Shown: positions 44,040 to 53,148 of the stretch, piece by piece
Layout of the letters: each line of letters starts with the position of its first letter
Position numbering within the stretch: position 1 is the stretch's first letter
DNA from: Desulfomonile tiedjei
Lineage (GTDB): Bacteria; Desulfobacterota; Desulfomonilia; Desulfomonilales; Desulfomonilaceae
Length of the DNA stretch: 64,000 bases
Reading direction: 5' to 3'
Assembly (NCBI GenBank): GCA_016212925.1
Contig: JACRDF010000003.1
Location: 248,001-312,000 of the forward strand
The notes under the pieces: model-generated
The model's input: the letters and a program-made list of their open reading frames with translations, nothing else
What the model was told of the DNA's origin: nothing
Database searches by the model: none
Made by a program: the position numbers and the translations under genes

Positions 44040-44328
44040 GTAACCATTCAGTCTCGCGGGGGTAGAAGGGATTCTGAGCCCTGAAGGGGCGTACCAATGG
44101 TAGCCACGGGTGTAACCCGTGGACCGGAAGCATTGCCACAGCCCTGAATCACCGACCCTGGAGGGGTCGACCAATCCCGAAGTCCAACTCACATTCATGG
44201 TCGACCCCTCCAGGGTCGGTGATCCAAATGATTGTGTGGACCATTGTCCACGGGCTCACGCCCGTGGCTACTTTTGGGCTGCCCCTTCGGGGCATGGGAG
44301 CCCCTCCCGCACGTAAGTGAATGGTTAC
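44040..44328. mobile_element. IS66-like mini-element, copy 3, carrying nested palindromes
   Basis: Ends GTAACCATTCA at 44040-44050 and its complement at 44318-44328. Outside are CCGGCTCT (44032-44039) and CCGGCTCA (44329-44336), 7 of 8 identical. Inside is a perfect 26-bp inverted repeat (44148-44173 with 44198-44223) containing GACCCTGGAGGGGTCGACC, flanked by two further hairpins (44103-44122 and 44248-44268). Left and right inner sequences diverge after 11 bp, so this copy is less certain than copy 1. Confidence 0.5.
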
Positions 44329-44346
44329 CCGGCTCACAGGAATTTT

Positions 44347-44376
44347 TTGCAATCATGGCTCACAGTTTGTTACAAT
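44347..44376 (+). promoter_or_regulatory. Candidate promoter of ppdK
   Basis: TTGCAA at 44347-44352, 18-base spacer, TACAAT at 44371-44376, about 290 bases before ppdK. It lies just right of mini-element copy 3. Nothing else is identifiable in 44377-44667. Confidence 0.3.
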
Positions 44377-44667
44377 ATTATGTTAGGCGTTAATTCGACA
44401 AGCGATTAATTCAAGCGGCACATATAAAGAAAAAGGATTGCTCTAGTCCTTAACGTCTGACTGAATTTCTTGACCCGCAGCCGGGGGATCGGCTTACTTA
44501 CCGGACCTGGAGCGCAGGACCGCGGAAAAGTGGGAGTTGATATGAAGCTTTCGGCTCTCCACCAAAAGGGGGGAGACTGACTTCAGCATAGCCGTGTCAG
44601 ATCTAGTGCACTGAACGGCATAACACAACATTGCTTATGGAAAACCTAATGAAATACGGAGCTTGGT

Positions 44668-47466
44668 ATGAAGCCGAAATATGTTTACTCATTTTGTGAA
44701 GGGGACGGAAAGAACAAGAAACTTTTGGGCGGCAAGGGGGCAAATCTTTGCGAGATGACCCAAATCGGGCTGAATGTGCCGCCTGGATTTGTAATCACTA
44801 CGGATGCCTGTTTGGCGTACCTCGATTCGGGCAATACCCACCTTCCCGAAGGCCTAATGGACGAAGTGAGAGGACATATAAAAGAGATCGAAGCGGCCAC
44901 GGGGAAGGGTTTCGGCGACCCGAACAATCCGTTGCTCGTTTCGGTTCGTTCCGGATCCGCGCTTTCAATGCCAGGCATGATGGATACCATCCTTAACCTG
45001 GGGTTGAACGCGAGCACCCTGCCAGGATTGATCAAACAGACCGGCAATGAGCGTTTCGCTTACGACGCGTACCGGCGGTTCATCCAACTGTTCGGGAAGG
45101 TTGCCATGGGTGTGCCGGACGAGCCTTTCGACCAGACTCTGTCAGCCATTAAAGTCAAAGCCGGCGCATTGTCCGACGTAGACCTGACCGCGGACGATTT
45201 GAAAGAGGTTGTGGAATTGTTCCTACACGTGGTCGAGGAACAGACCTTCAAACCCTTTCCCGAAGATGTGTACGAGCAACTGAACGTCGCGATTAAGGCT
45301 GTATTCGGCTCGTGGATGGGCCGGCGAGCGGTCGATTACCGTAGAGAATTCCACATTACCGAGGAAATGGCCAATGGGACCGCTGCAAACGTAGTTGCAA
45401 TGGTATTCGGAAACATGGGGAACGATAGCGGCACCGGCGTCGGATTCACTCGAGATCCGGCTACCGGAGAAAACCAGATGTTCGGCGAATATCTGGTCAA
45501 TGCTCAAGGAGAAGACGTGGTCGCGGGAATCCGGACGCCCAAGCCGATTCAAGCCATGGCACAGGAAATGCCGGATCTGTACGGGCAGCTTGAAGACCTG
45601 CGCAACAAGCTGGAACGACATTATCGAGAAGTTCAGGACTTTGAGTTCACGATAGAAAAGGGCATTCTGTACTGTCTGCAAACGCGCAACGGCAAAATGA
45701 ACGCCAACTCCATGGTGCGGACCTCCGTGGAAATGGTTGCGGAAGGTCTGTTGACCAGGGAAGAAGCGCTGCTGCGTATCAACCCGGAGCATCTGGAACA
45801 ATTGCTCTACCCTGGTTTGGATCCCAACTCCAAAGCCGTGCCGGTTGCCCAAGGCCTGCCTGCTTCGCCGGGTGCCGCCTCGGGAAGGTGTATCTTCGAC
45901 GCTGATCGGGCGGAAGCTCGGGGGCGGCGGGGAGAGAAGGTCATTCTGGTGAGAGAAGAAACCAAGCCGGAAGATATCCACGGGTTTTTCGCATCCCAAG
46001 GAATTCTCACCAGCCGAGGTGGTAAAACGTCTCACGCGGCCGTTGTCGCACGCGGTATGGGCAAACCGTGCGTTGCCGGGGCCGAAGGCCTCAGAGTGGA
46101 CACGCAGCACAAACTGGCCATCATGGGTGACCACGTGGTTCATGAAGGCGACGTTATCACTATCGACGGCGCTACAGGCAAGGTCTACCTCGGGCAGGTC
46201 GCCACTGTAGAACCCGAGTTTAGTCCCCAACTGAATACCCTCTTGGGTTGGGCTGACGAAATGGCCAGGCTAGGTGTCATGGCCAATGCGGATACGCCGG
46301 AGGATGCGGAGCGGGCCCGAGAATACGGCGCGGTGGGAATTGGACTGGTCCGGACGGAACGAATGTTCAACGCGCCTGATCGCCTGCCCATTGTAATTGA
46401 AATGATCCTCGCGGAAACTCCCGAGGAAAGGCAAGCGGCCCTGGACCAGCTGCTGCCGATCCAGCGGTCTGATTTCAAGGGTATTTTGAAGGTAATGTCC
46501 CCGTACCCGGTGACCGTGAGACTGCTCGATCCACCAATCCATGAGTTCCTGCCCCTCGAGAACGAACTTGAGTATCAACTGCAAGATCTCCGTCGTCTGC
46601 GGAAAACGGTTAGCAACACTCAACGCCTTCTGGAAAGTCTCAAGATCGTGGACTCGGAACTCCATGCAGATTACCTGTCCAAGAGGGAAGGGCTGCCCAT
46701 ATTCTTTGCGAGCCTGGACACCGCAACCATCGAAGAAGCAATCCATAAAAAGGAATTGATGACGCAAAGGGCGCGTGCGTTGCGCGAGACAAACCCGATG
46801 CTCGGGCATCGTGGTGTGCGCCTCGGGGTCACATTTCCTGAAATCTACGCCATGCAGATCAGGGCAATGCTGGAGGCTGCTGCCGAATGCGTAAAAGAAG
46901 GGGTGGAAGTCTATCCGGAAATCATGGTGCCTCAAGTCGCCACCAGGTCCGAGTTGAAATTCGTGAGAAATTACGTGGAGGAAATACACAAACAGGTGGA
47001 GGAGAGCCACGGAGTCAAGGTCAATTACAAGTTTGGAAGCATGATCGAAGTGGTGCGGGCCTGTCTGACCGCATCGGAGATGACGGATGAGGCCGAGTTC
47101 TTCTCATTTGGGACGAACGACCTGACTCAGGCCACCTTCTCGTTCAGCAGGGAAGACGCGGAGAATAAGTTCCTGCCGATGTATCAGGAGATCGGTATCC
47201 TGAAAGACAATCCATTCGAGTCTCTTGACGTCCAAGGCGTGGGCCGACTTATGCTGATCGCGGTGAAAGAGGGGAGGGAAAGCAGACCGGAGCTAAAGAT
47301 TGGAATTTGCGGGGAGCACGGGGGGCATCCTGCATCGATAAAGTTCTGCCATTACGCTGCATTGGATTACGTGTCCTGCTCCGGCCCGAGGGTCCCGATC
47401 GCACGTTTGGCTGCTGCTCATGCAGCCTTGGGGGAGAACAGTTTCGATTATTCGAAACAGTTGTGA
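44668..47466 (+). CDS. ppdK: Pyruvate, phosphate dikinase
   Basis: 932 residues. An N-terminal ATP-grasp-type nucleotide domain (LLGGKGANLCEMTQIGLNVP, then VSVRSGSALSMPGMMDTILN) is followed by the swivelling phosphohistidine domain with H456 (GGKTSHAAVVARGMGKPC) and a C-terminal PEP/pyruvate TIM barrel ending GICGEHGGHPASIKFC (catalytic Cys, C881). It interconverts pyruvate + ATP + Pi and PEP + AMP + PPi, useful for gluconeogenesis in anaerobes. ATG start with CGGAG upstream. Slightly longer than the usual 870-890. Confidence 0.95.
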   Translation: MKPKYVYSFCEGDGKNKKLLGGKGANLCEMTQIGLNVPPGFVITTDACLAYLDSGNTHLPEGLMDEVRGHIKEIEAATGKGFGDPNNPLLVSVRSGSALSMPGMMDTILNLGLNASTLPGLIKQTGNERFAYDAYRRFIQLFGKVAMGVPDEPFDQTLSAIKVKAGALSDVDLTADDLKEVVELFLHVVEEQTFKPFPEDVYEQLNVAIKAVFGSWMGRRAVDYRREFHITEEMANGTAANVVAMVFGNMGNDSGTGVGFTRDPATGENQMFGEYLVNAQGEDVVAGIRTPKPIQAMAQEMPDLYGQLEDLRNKLERHYREVQDFEFTIEKGILYCLQTRNGKMNANSMVRTSVEMVAEGLLTREEALLRINPEHLEQLLYPGLDPNSKAVPVAQGLPASPGAASGRCIFDADRAEARGRRGEKVILVREETKPEDIHGFFASQGILTSRGGKTSHAAVVARGMGKPCVAGAEGLRVDTQHKLAIMGDHVVHEGDVITIDGATGKVYLGQVATVEPEFSPQLNTLLGWADEMARLGVMANADTPEDAERAREYGAVGIGLVRTERMFNAPDRLPIVIEMILAETPEERQAALDQLLPIQRSDFKGILKVMSPYPVTVRLLDPPIHEFLPLENELEYQLQDLRRLRKTVSNTQRLLESLKIVDSELHADYLSKREGLPIFFASLDTATIEEAIHKKELMTQRARALRETNPMLGHRGVRLGVTFPEIYAMQIRAMLEAAAECVKEGVEVYPEIMVPQVATRSELKFVRNYVEEIHKQVEESHGVKVNYKFGSMIEVVRACLTASEMTDEAEFFSFGTNDLTQATFSFSREDAENKFLPMYQEIGILKDNPFESLDVQGVGRLMLIAVKEGRESRPELKIGICGEHGGHPASIKFCHYAALDYVSCSGPRVPIARLAAAHAALGENSFDYSKQL

Positions 47467-47665
47467 CCAGGTACTGGGAAGGAAAAGGGAGCGAGGAGGG
47501 ACAGAAAAGGTCTGCCAAAGGTGAGCATTCATGGATCCGCGGCGGTTCGCCGGTCCGCATGCGAATCTTTGGCCTGGTCCCCTGTTCAAGAAATTCATGA
47601 GTTGACACGGAAAGTTTCCCAATGATAACATCACCGGTAAGTTCTGCATTGAATAACGTTTCATG

Positions 47666-47687
47666 GGCCGTTTTAAGGCCTTTTTTT
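47666..47687 (+). terminator. Short hairpin with T7 run after ppdK
   Basis: GGCC (47666-47669), loop GTTTTAA, GGCC (47677-47680), then seven T. It lies about 200 bases after the ppdK stop and just before the next ribosome site. Confidence 0.4.
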
Positions 47688-47698
47688 GAGGTATAGCC

Positions 47699-48064
47699 AT
47701 GAAAGCTGTGAGGGTTGCCGCTCTTATCGTCCTGTCTTTTACTATGATGCTAATACCGTTGTCCGCGTTCGCAGGCGACGGCGGCTTCCGCCCATGCATT
47801 CCGGACCGTCCAATTCCCCCTGAAAGCGTAGGGCCGATAGGCCTTCCTTTCGACATTCCTATCTGGCCGACTCTGCTCAAAACGGAGTTCCACATCCTGC
47901 CATGGATAAGTTTTGGCAAGGCCTCAGTGTGCATCCCCGGCACGTGCAAGTCGGTGGAGTTCCCTGCTCCGTGCCTGTCTCTGAAGCCCATTCCTTTCTG
48001 GATTCCGTGGCTAAGGCCCTTGGATGTGGACTGCAAAGATAACTCCCTCTGCCCGAATCCATGA
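47699..48064 (+). CDS. Small exported Pro/Cys-containing protein (121 aa)
   Basis: Signal peptide MKAVRVAALIVLSFTMMLIP with cleavage near AFAGD. The mature part is Pro-, Ile- and Trp-rich (IGLPFDIPIWPTLLK, ILPWISFGKASVCIPGTC, FWIPWLRPLDVDC) with five Cys. GAGGTATAGCC precedes ATG. No family recognised. Confidence 0.6.
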   Translation: MKAVRVAALIVLSFTMMLIPLSAFAGDGGFRPCIPDRPIPPESVGPIGLPFDIPIWPTLLKTEFHILPWISFGKASVCIPGTCKSVEFPAPCLSLKPIPFWIPWLRPLDVDCKDNSLCPNP

Positions 48065-48252
48065 TTTCATTGATCGCCCCTTAGGGTATAGGATTCTCAT
48101 TACGGAGGCCCCGGGCCGCTCCACTTCGGGCGGTGGTGTCAGGGCCTGTGTTCCCTACTTCTACAGTCTCCCCAGCAGCCTCGATTGCGAACACTTGCCT
48201 TGGAAATTACTGTACGTACAATGTCTTCACCTTGTAGAAGGGTGATAAAACT

Positions 48253-49977
48253 TTGACCCGCGGCGTGCTTATCGACAACCTGGCAAACTTGCTGGAATTC
48301 CTCCGGGTTCACGGAGGTGTTTTGCTGCCCGGTCAGGCCCTTGAAGCCTCTGTGAAAAAGGTACAAGCTCTGCTGGAAAAAGCCCGCCAGCCAGGGGAAT
48401 TACTGTACGTGGCGATCGTCGGCGGAACCGGTGTCGGGAAATCCACCCTCATAAACGCGCTGGCGCGGAGTGAGATTTCCAGCCCATCGGACAGGAGACC
48501 GTTCACGGATCGCGCGGTGGTATATCGTCACAAGGAAGCGGCCAGAGGACTGGAAAGTATTTCGCATCTGGTAAGAGAGCCGGACGCGGTGCATGACAGT
48601 GATGTCGTGAAAGACCTGGTGCTGCTCGATCTGCCCGACTTTGACAGCCGGGAAGAAGATAATCGCCAGGCCGTGCTCCGGATATTGCCGGAGATGGATT
48701 GCATCATCTGGGTTATAAGCCCGGAGAAGTACGCGGACTCGGCGTTTTACAGTTTGGTGGAGCTGACGGTGATTCATCGGGATAACTTCACCTTTGTGTT
48801 CAACAAGGCCGACGAGCTGTTGAGTAACGGTGAGTCCGATCCGCAGGGGAGGTTGAAGGAACTCCTCGGCGATCTGGCGTTCCGCCTCAAAGACGAAGCA
48901 GCGATAGATCACCCGCGAATTTTTTGCGTATCGGCATTGAACGAGTTTCAGGGCCTGGACAGCGATCCGCTTGTGACCAAAGAGTTCATCAGATTTCGCG
49001 ATTTCTTGATGAAAAGAAGAGATGCCAAGGAGATCTCGTCGGTCAAGACGGTCAACCTGGTCGAGGAAGCAAGTCGGTTGATCGAAGAACTCGCGGCGGC
49101 TATCCAACCGGATGAAAAGGCCGCTTTATTGGCTCAAATTCGCGAAAGTCAGGCAAAAGCCAACGGCCTTGAAGAGGATGCCGCCCGGCCGCGGTTGTTG
49201 AGCCATGAAAAGGCCTTGTCCGACACAGTATACCCCATTCTTGTCAATCAAGACGCCTCGATCTGGCCAGTAGTTGTGGCGGGGAGGTTGCTGAATCTCG
49301 GTCGGTTGGACGCGTCCAATGAAAAACTGGCAGCGGTCTTTGAGAATACTGCCGACGACGTAGGCAAAGACAAACGTCTGGACCTGGAAAAAACCGCGGC
49401 TCGCATCGACGCGGAGCTACTCCTGGGCTTCCGCAACAGTGAGATCTCGCATGGCCTCGAAGAATCTCAGGCCCTTGTGGCTCAGACCCGGCAGCAGGCC
49501 TTTAATCTACTGCTGCAAAGCGTCGAGAATCGCAAGAGCCAACTAAGCGGGCCGCTTTCCCGCTGGAGACGCGTGTGGCAGAAACTAATTCTATTCCTGC
49601 CCGTGCCGATCCTCATCATTAAATTGATCGGTTACCCTCGAATAGAGGCCTGGGTGGATCATCCAAGCATTGGAGGGGCCGTGAAACTCCTCCTTAGCCT
49701 TATGACCTCGTTTTTCAGCAGCGATGGACTGGCAGGCCTGATAGCCCTGCTCATTTTTGAGTTCCTTCTGGTCTTGTACATGGCAGGCAGGAGGAGAAAA
49801 AAGCTTCGGAAGGACGCTGACAGAATTGCACGCGCGGTCGTGGACTACCTGGAGGACAGCCTTGGCTCGGCGATTCGGAAGATCGAGGCTGACAGGAGAC
49901 AAAAGCTGGAACTCGTTAAAGAGGGAATAGGCCGCTGGAAGGCCCTTACCGGGAACCTCGGTTTACGGGCAGATTAG
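48253..49977 (+). CDS. Dynamin-like membrane GTPase
   Basis: 574 residues. The start TTG 48253 has GAAGGG about 10 bases upstream. GTPase motifs: G1 GGTGVGKST near residues 57-65, G3 VLLDLPDFDS (DxPD in place of DxxG), G4 FNKAD. A long helical region follows with RIDAELLLGFRNSEI. Near residues 450-520 are two hydrophobic segments (KLILFLPVPILIIKLIG; LAGLIALLIFEFLLVLYM), then a basic helical tail (GRRRKKLRKDADRIARAV). This is the layout of bacterial dynamin-related or YfjP-type GTPases. Probably anchored in the inner membrane. Partner genes are not adjacent. Confidence 0.8.
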   Translation: MTRGVLIDNLANLLEFLRVHGGVLLPGQALEASVKKVQALLEKARQPGELLYVAIVGGTGVGKSTLINALARSEISSPSDRRPFTDRAVVYRHKEAARGLESISHLVREPDAVHDSDVVKDLVLLDLPDFDSREEDNRQAVLRILPEMDCIIWVISPEKYADSAFYSLVELTVIHRDNFTFVFNKADELLSNGESDPQGRLKELLGDLAFRLKDEAAIDHPRIFCVSALNEFQGLDSDPLVTKEFIRFRDFLMKRRDAKEISSVKTVNLVEEASRLIEELAAAIQPDEKAALLAQIRESQAKANGLEEDAARPRLLSHEKALSDTVYPILVNQDASIWPVVVAGRLLNLGRLDASNEKLAAVFENTADDVGKDKRLDLEKTAARIDAELLLGFRNSEISHGLEESQALVAQTRQQAFNLLLQSVENRKSQLSGPLSRWRRVWQKLILFLPVPILIIKLIGYPRIEAWVDHPSIGGAVKLLLSLMTSFFSSDGLAGLIALLIFEFLLVLYMAGRRRKKLRKDADRIARAVVDYLEDSLGSAIRKIEADRRQKLELVKEGIGRWKALTGNLGLRAD

Positions 49978-50044
49978 AGGCGGTCGGTTGAAACATGGGT
50001 TTCTACCATTTCGCTATTATTTTCGTAACATACGTGGTTTGGGG

Positions 50045-50122
50045 TGTCATTGCGAGGAGTGAAACGACGAAGCAATCTCAGCAGTGAGAGATTGCTTCGG
50101 GCTTGACGCCCTCGCAATGACA
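50045..50122. repeat. CATTGCGAG-type palindromic repeat, copy 2
   Basis: TGTCATTGCGAGGAGTGAAA ... AAGCAATCTC, then GAGATTGCTTCG ... CTCGCAATGACA. It matches copy 1 at 25281-25358 in both arms. It fills most of the 235-base gap before the permease gene. Confidence 0.7.
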
Positions 50123-50212
50123 ACTTTCGGCAATGTTATATAGGTTTCGGCCAAGTGGTATTATCTTCGGTCGGCTCATTCTGCCGGCCTCGCAGAGTAC
50201 GATTGCGACTTC

Positions 50213-51370
50213 ATGGATCTGATAAAGCTTATACTACGTAACATCTTCCGCCATAGATTACGCTCTGTGCTCACGATTCTGGGGGTGGCTGTGGCAATGT
50301 TGGCGTTCTGCATCCTGAGGACCCTTGTAGCTGCCTGGTATCTCGGGGTGGACGCGTCGGCCGCGGATCGGCTGGTGACCCGAAACAAGATTTCTCTCAT
50401 TTACAGCCTTCCCATCGCATACAAGAACAAGATCCTGCAAGTTCCGGGGGTCAAGAACGTGGCCTACGGCTCTTGGTACGGGGGTGTCTATATAGACAAA
50501 AAGAACTTCTTCCCCCAGTTTGCGCTCAGCGGAACAGACTACTTGGACATCTATCCTGAATACCTCTTGCCGGAGTCCGGCCGGCTGGCGTTCGAGCGGG
50601 AAAGGAACTCAGCCATTGCAGGTCGCAAACTGGTTGAGCGTTTCGGTTGGAAGATCGGCGACGTGATACCTCTGCAAGGGACCATCTACCCCGGGAAGCT
50701 GGAGTTGGTTCTCAAAGGCATCTACAAAGGGGCCAGGAAGAACGTTGATGAGACCGCGCTCTTCTTTCGATGGGACTATCTGAATGAACAGGCAAAAAAG
50801 ACTTTCCCCGAGCGGGCCGACCGAGCCGGGTGGTACATGGTCCAGATAAAAGACGTGGACCGGGCCGCGGAGGTTTCCCAGGAGGTTGACGCGCTCTTCA
50901 GCAATTCACTGGCGGAAACGCTGACAGAGACGGAAAAGGCTTTCCAGCTCGGATTCGTGGCCATGACCGATGCGATCGTAGGCGCAATTCAAGTCATTTC
51001 CGTTGTAGTAATCGGGATCATATTAATGGTGCTGGCAAATACCATGGCCATGACTGCCAGGGAGCGGTCCGGGGAATACGCGGTGCTCAAAACCCTGGGA
51101 TTTGAGAAAGGGTTCGTGTTCGCTCTTATCGCCGGGGAATCGCTGGCGATCGCGATCATAGGAGGCATTGCAGGGGCGATTCTCAGCTTCCCGGGCGCTA
51201 TGATCTTCCGTAAGCAAATGGAGTCCTTCCTGCCCGTATTTGAAATCGAACCATCCACAATTGCCCTTATGGTCGTGGTCTCGTTTATCGTTGGACTGGT
51301 AGCTGCCATCCCTCCCGCGGTCAAAGCCAGCCAAATGAGCATCGCCGACGGCCTGCGACATATCGGGTGA
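50213..51370 (+). CDS. ABC transporter permease of FtsX/MacB type
   Basis: 385 residues. Helix 1 (LRSVLTILGVAVAMLAFCIL) is followed by a large periplasmic MacB-like domain (about 45-255) and three C-terminal helices with the FtsX pattern MVLANTMAMTARERSGEYAV LKTLG-type and VAAIPPAVKASQMSIADGLR. Such permeases work with a LolD/MacB-type ATPase to move lipids or peptides, but no ATPase gene is adjacent. ATG start, weak ribosome site. Followed by a family-T palindrome. Confidence 0.85.
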   Translation: MDLIKLILRNIFRHRLRSVLTILGVAVAMLAFCILRTLVAAWYLGVDASAADRLVTRNKISLIYSLPIAYKNKILQVPGVKNVAYGSWYGGVYIDKKNFFPQFALSGTDYLDIYPEYLLPESGRLAFERERNSAIAGRKLVERFGWKIGDVIPLQGTIYPGKLELVLKGIYKGARKNVDETALFFRWDYLNEQAKKTFPERADRAGWYMVQIKDVDRAAEVSQEVDALFSNSLAETLTETEKAFQLGFVAMTDAIVGAIQVISVVVIGIILMVLANTMAMTARERSGEYAVLKTLGFEKGFVFALIAGESLAIAIIGGIAGAILSFPGAMIFRKQMESFLPVFEIEPSTIALMVVVSFIVGLVAAIPPAVKASQMSIADGLRHIG

Positions 51371-51397
51371 AAGAAAAGAAAAGAAAAGAAAAGAAGA

Positions 51398-51466
51398 ATG
51401 CGGGGGAACCCTTTTTTGCAAAAAAGGGTTCCCCCGCCCCCTTCCCCAAAAACTCCCAATTCTTGC
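51398..51466 (+). terminator. Palindromic repeat family T, copy 3
   Basis: GGGGGAACCCTTTTTTGC / AAAAAAGGGTTCCCCC palindrome, then CCCCTTCCCCAAAAACTCCC. Preceded by a run of AAAAG repeats right after the permease stop. Confidence 0.7.
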
Positions 51467-51506
51467 TTAAAAAAGCATTTGCCCTCGTAACAAGGCTGAT
51501 ATGATT

Positions 51507-51535
51507 CTGGTTCTCAGGCTCTGCCTGGGAACCAG
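51507..51535. repeat. REP-like hairpin (GGTTCTCAGGCTCTGCCTGG)
   Basis: CTGGTTCTCAGG, CTCTG loop, CCTGGGAACCAG: a 12-bp stem with one G-T pair. It matches a common bacterial hairpin form (TTCCCAGGC-TCTGCCTGGGAA). Confidence 0.6.
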
Positions 51536-51596
51536 ATGGATCTCTACCCGCGCCGCGCAGCAGACGCTGCGGTAAAAGCGCGGCCACGCAACCTTG

Positions 51597-51655
51597 GTAG
51601 TTTTTGGGGAGGGGTCCGGGGTGGGCGTTTTTGCAAAAACGCCCTCCCCCGATGC
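51597..51655 (-). terminator. Palindromic repeat family T, copy 4 (inverted to copy 3)
   Basis: AGTTTTTGGGGAGGGGTCCG, then GGGTGGGCGTTTTTGCAAAA and ACGCCCTCCCC. It faces copy 3, so the pair brackets the gap between two convergent genes. Confidence 0.7.
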
Positions 51656-51677
51656 TGTTCTCCGTTCCTCACTGCCG

Positions 51678-52877
51678 CTACTGAGGCGGTTGTCCGTTGA
51701 TTGGAATCCATTTTCGCGCGGTGAAGATGAACGCGAACGCGGGCAGGGAGAGGAAGAACGTCAAGGCAAAGTAGTAGGCGTATCCCATGTTGTCGGTGGC
51801 AAGGCCGCTGAAAGCTCCGGCAATGATCCCGGTGACCCGAAAGAGAGCTGAGAGAACAGCATATTGGGTGGCTGAAAACTCCTTCTTGCAGATGCTCATG
51901 AGGAAGGCCAGGAAAGCAGCTGTTCCCAGCCCGCCACAGAAAGACTCAATCACCGACGCGGCATAGATTCCAAGATTTCCTGCGCTCGGGTCCCAAGCCA
52001 CCCAGACGTAGCTGAGGTTACTCAAGGACTGCCATAACCCAAGGAACCAGAGGCCGTGAAAAATACCGTATCGAGCCATGAAAAGACCACCGGCAAGACC
52101 GCCGGCTATGGCCGCGGCAACACCGAGGGTCCCTGTGATCAGCCCGATCTCGGTCAGTGTCAAGCCCCTGGACTTCCAAAAGGGAAGAATCATGGGACCC
52201 ATGGACATGTCTCCGAGTTTATATAGCAGAATGAACAGCCCAACATGAATTACACCTGGTCGGGCAAGGAAGTCTTTTACCGGCGCAATCAGAGTAGCCA
52301 GCGAAAAAGGCGGACGCTGCACTTCAACATGAGGTAGTCTCAGCGAAATGAGGCAGCACCCAAGAAGGACAAAAGCGGCAATGAAATAGGCGGCGCCCCA
52401 CCCCAGTCTTCCTCCCATAGCAACTAATATTCCACCGGATAAAACCATGGCTCCACGGTAAGCCGCCTGCCTGAAACCATTTGCCAGCCCAAGTTCAGAC
52501 GGCCTTAACATCTCGATAGTGTACGCGTCGACGGCGATGTCTTGCGTGGCCGACATTATGGCAAATGAAACTATGAGTCCCCACAACAGAGAACTTGGCT
52601 CCATTGGGTCGAAAGGCAAGATTGCCAGGAGCAAGGCTGCCATGAGAAGCTGCGCCGCAGCGATCCAGTGGCGCCGCGCTCCTAGAAAATCCACCGCAGG
52701 GGCCCAGAAGAACTTCAGCGCGTAAGGCAGGTTAAGCAAGCTGAGCAAACCCACATGCACGACGGACAAATCATGGAAGACAAAATACGCGGGGAAAGTC
52801 TTGTCGACGATCCCGAAAGGGAAGCCTTCGGCGAAATAAAGCATTGAAACAATGAGAAATTTTCTATTGCGCGTCAC
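51678..52877 (-). CDS. AmpG/PAT-family MFS transporter
   Basis: 399 residues with twelve helices. It has the AmpG/PAT signature MSATQDIAVDAYTIEML near helix 4 and LYFAEGFPFGIVDKTFPAYF at the N-terminus with PYALKFFWAPAVD. AmpG imports anhydro-muropeptides; related members carry acetyl-CoA or siderophores. The substrate is unresolved, though a muropeptide importer would suit the lytic transglycosylase and PBP in the window. ATG 52877. Confidence 0.82.
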   Translation of the reverse strand: MTRNRKFLIVSMLYFAEGFPFGIVDKTFPAYFVFHDLSVVHVGLLSLLNLPYALKFFWAPAVDFLGARRHWIAAAQLLMAALLLAILPFDPMEPSSLLWGLIVSFAIMSATQDIAVDAYTIEMLRPSELGLANGFRQAAYRGAMVLSGGILVAMGGRLGWGAAYFIAAFVLLGCCLISLRLPHVEVQRPPFSLATLIAPVKDFLARPGVIHVGLFILLYKLGDMSMGPMILPFWKSRGLTLTEIGLITGTLGVAAAIAGGLAGGLFMARYGIFHGLWFLGLWQSLSNLSYVWVAWDPSAGNLGIYAASVIESFCGGLGTAAFLAFLMSICKKEFSATQYAVLSALFRVTGIIAGAFSGLATDNMGYAYYFALTFFLSLPAFAFIFTARKWIPINGQPPQ

Positions 52878-53148
52878 GCTGTCTCCCGGGCCCTGCCACA
52901 GCGACTGGTGTCTTGGCCGTTAAGAAAGGGAATAATACAGAAATTTTAGGAAAATAGAAGTTGTTTCTCATTTTATAGTCAAAGTTTTATTAAAAACTCT
53001 ACGGCAATTCAGTATCTAGTGGAGTACGATGCTAAATCGGCCAAGCCAACACAACCGTCCGAACAAATAGAAAAATGCTGCGAGAACTAAAGAACAGCCG
53101 GTACCTTTGAGCCTGGGATGCTGTATAATTAGTTCGAGGATTTTGGAA

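Noticed and set aside
45223-46230. 335-codon minus-strand frame
   Set aside because: Antisense to ppdK, with no motifs of its own.
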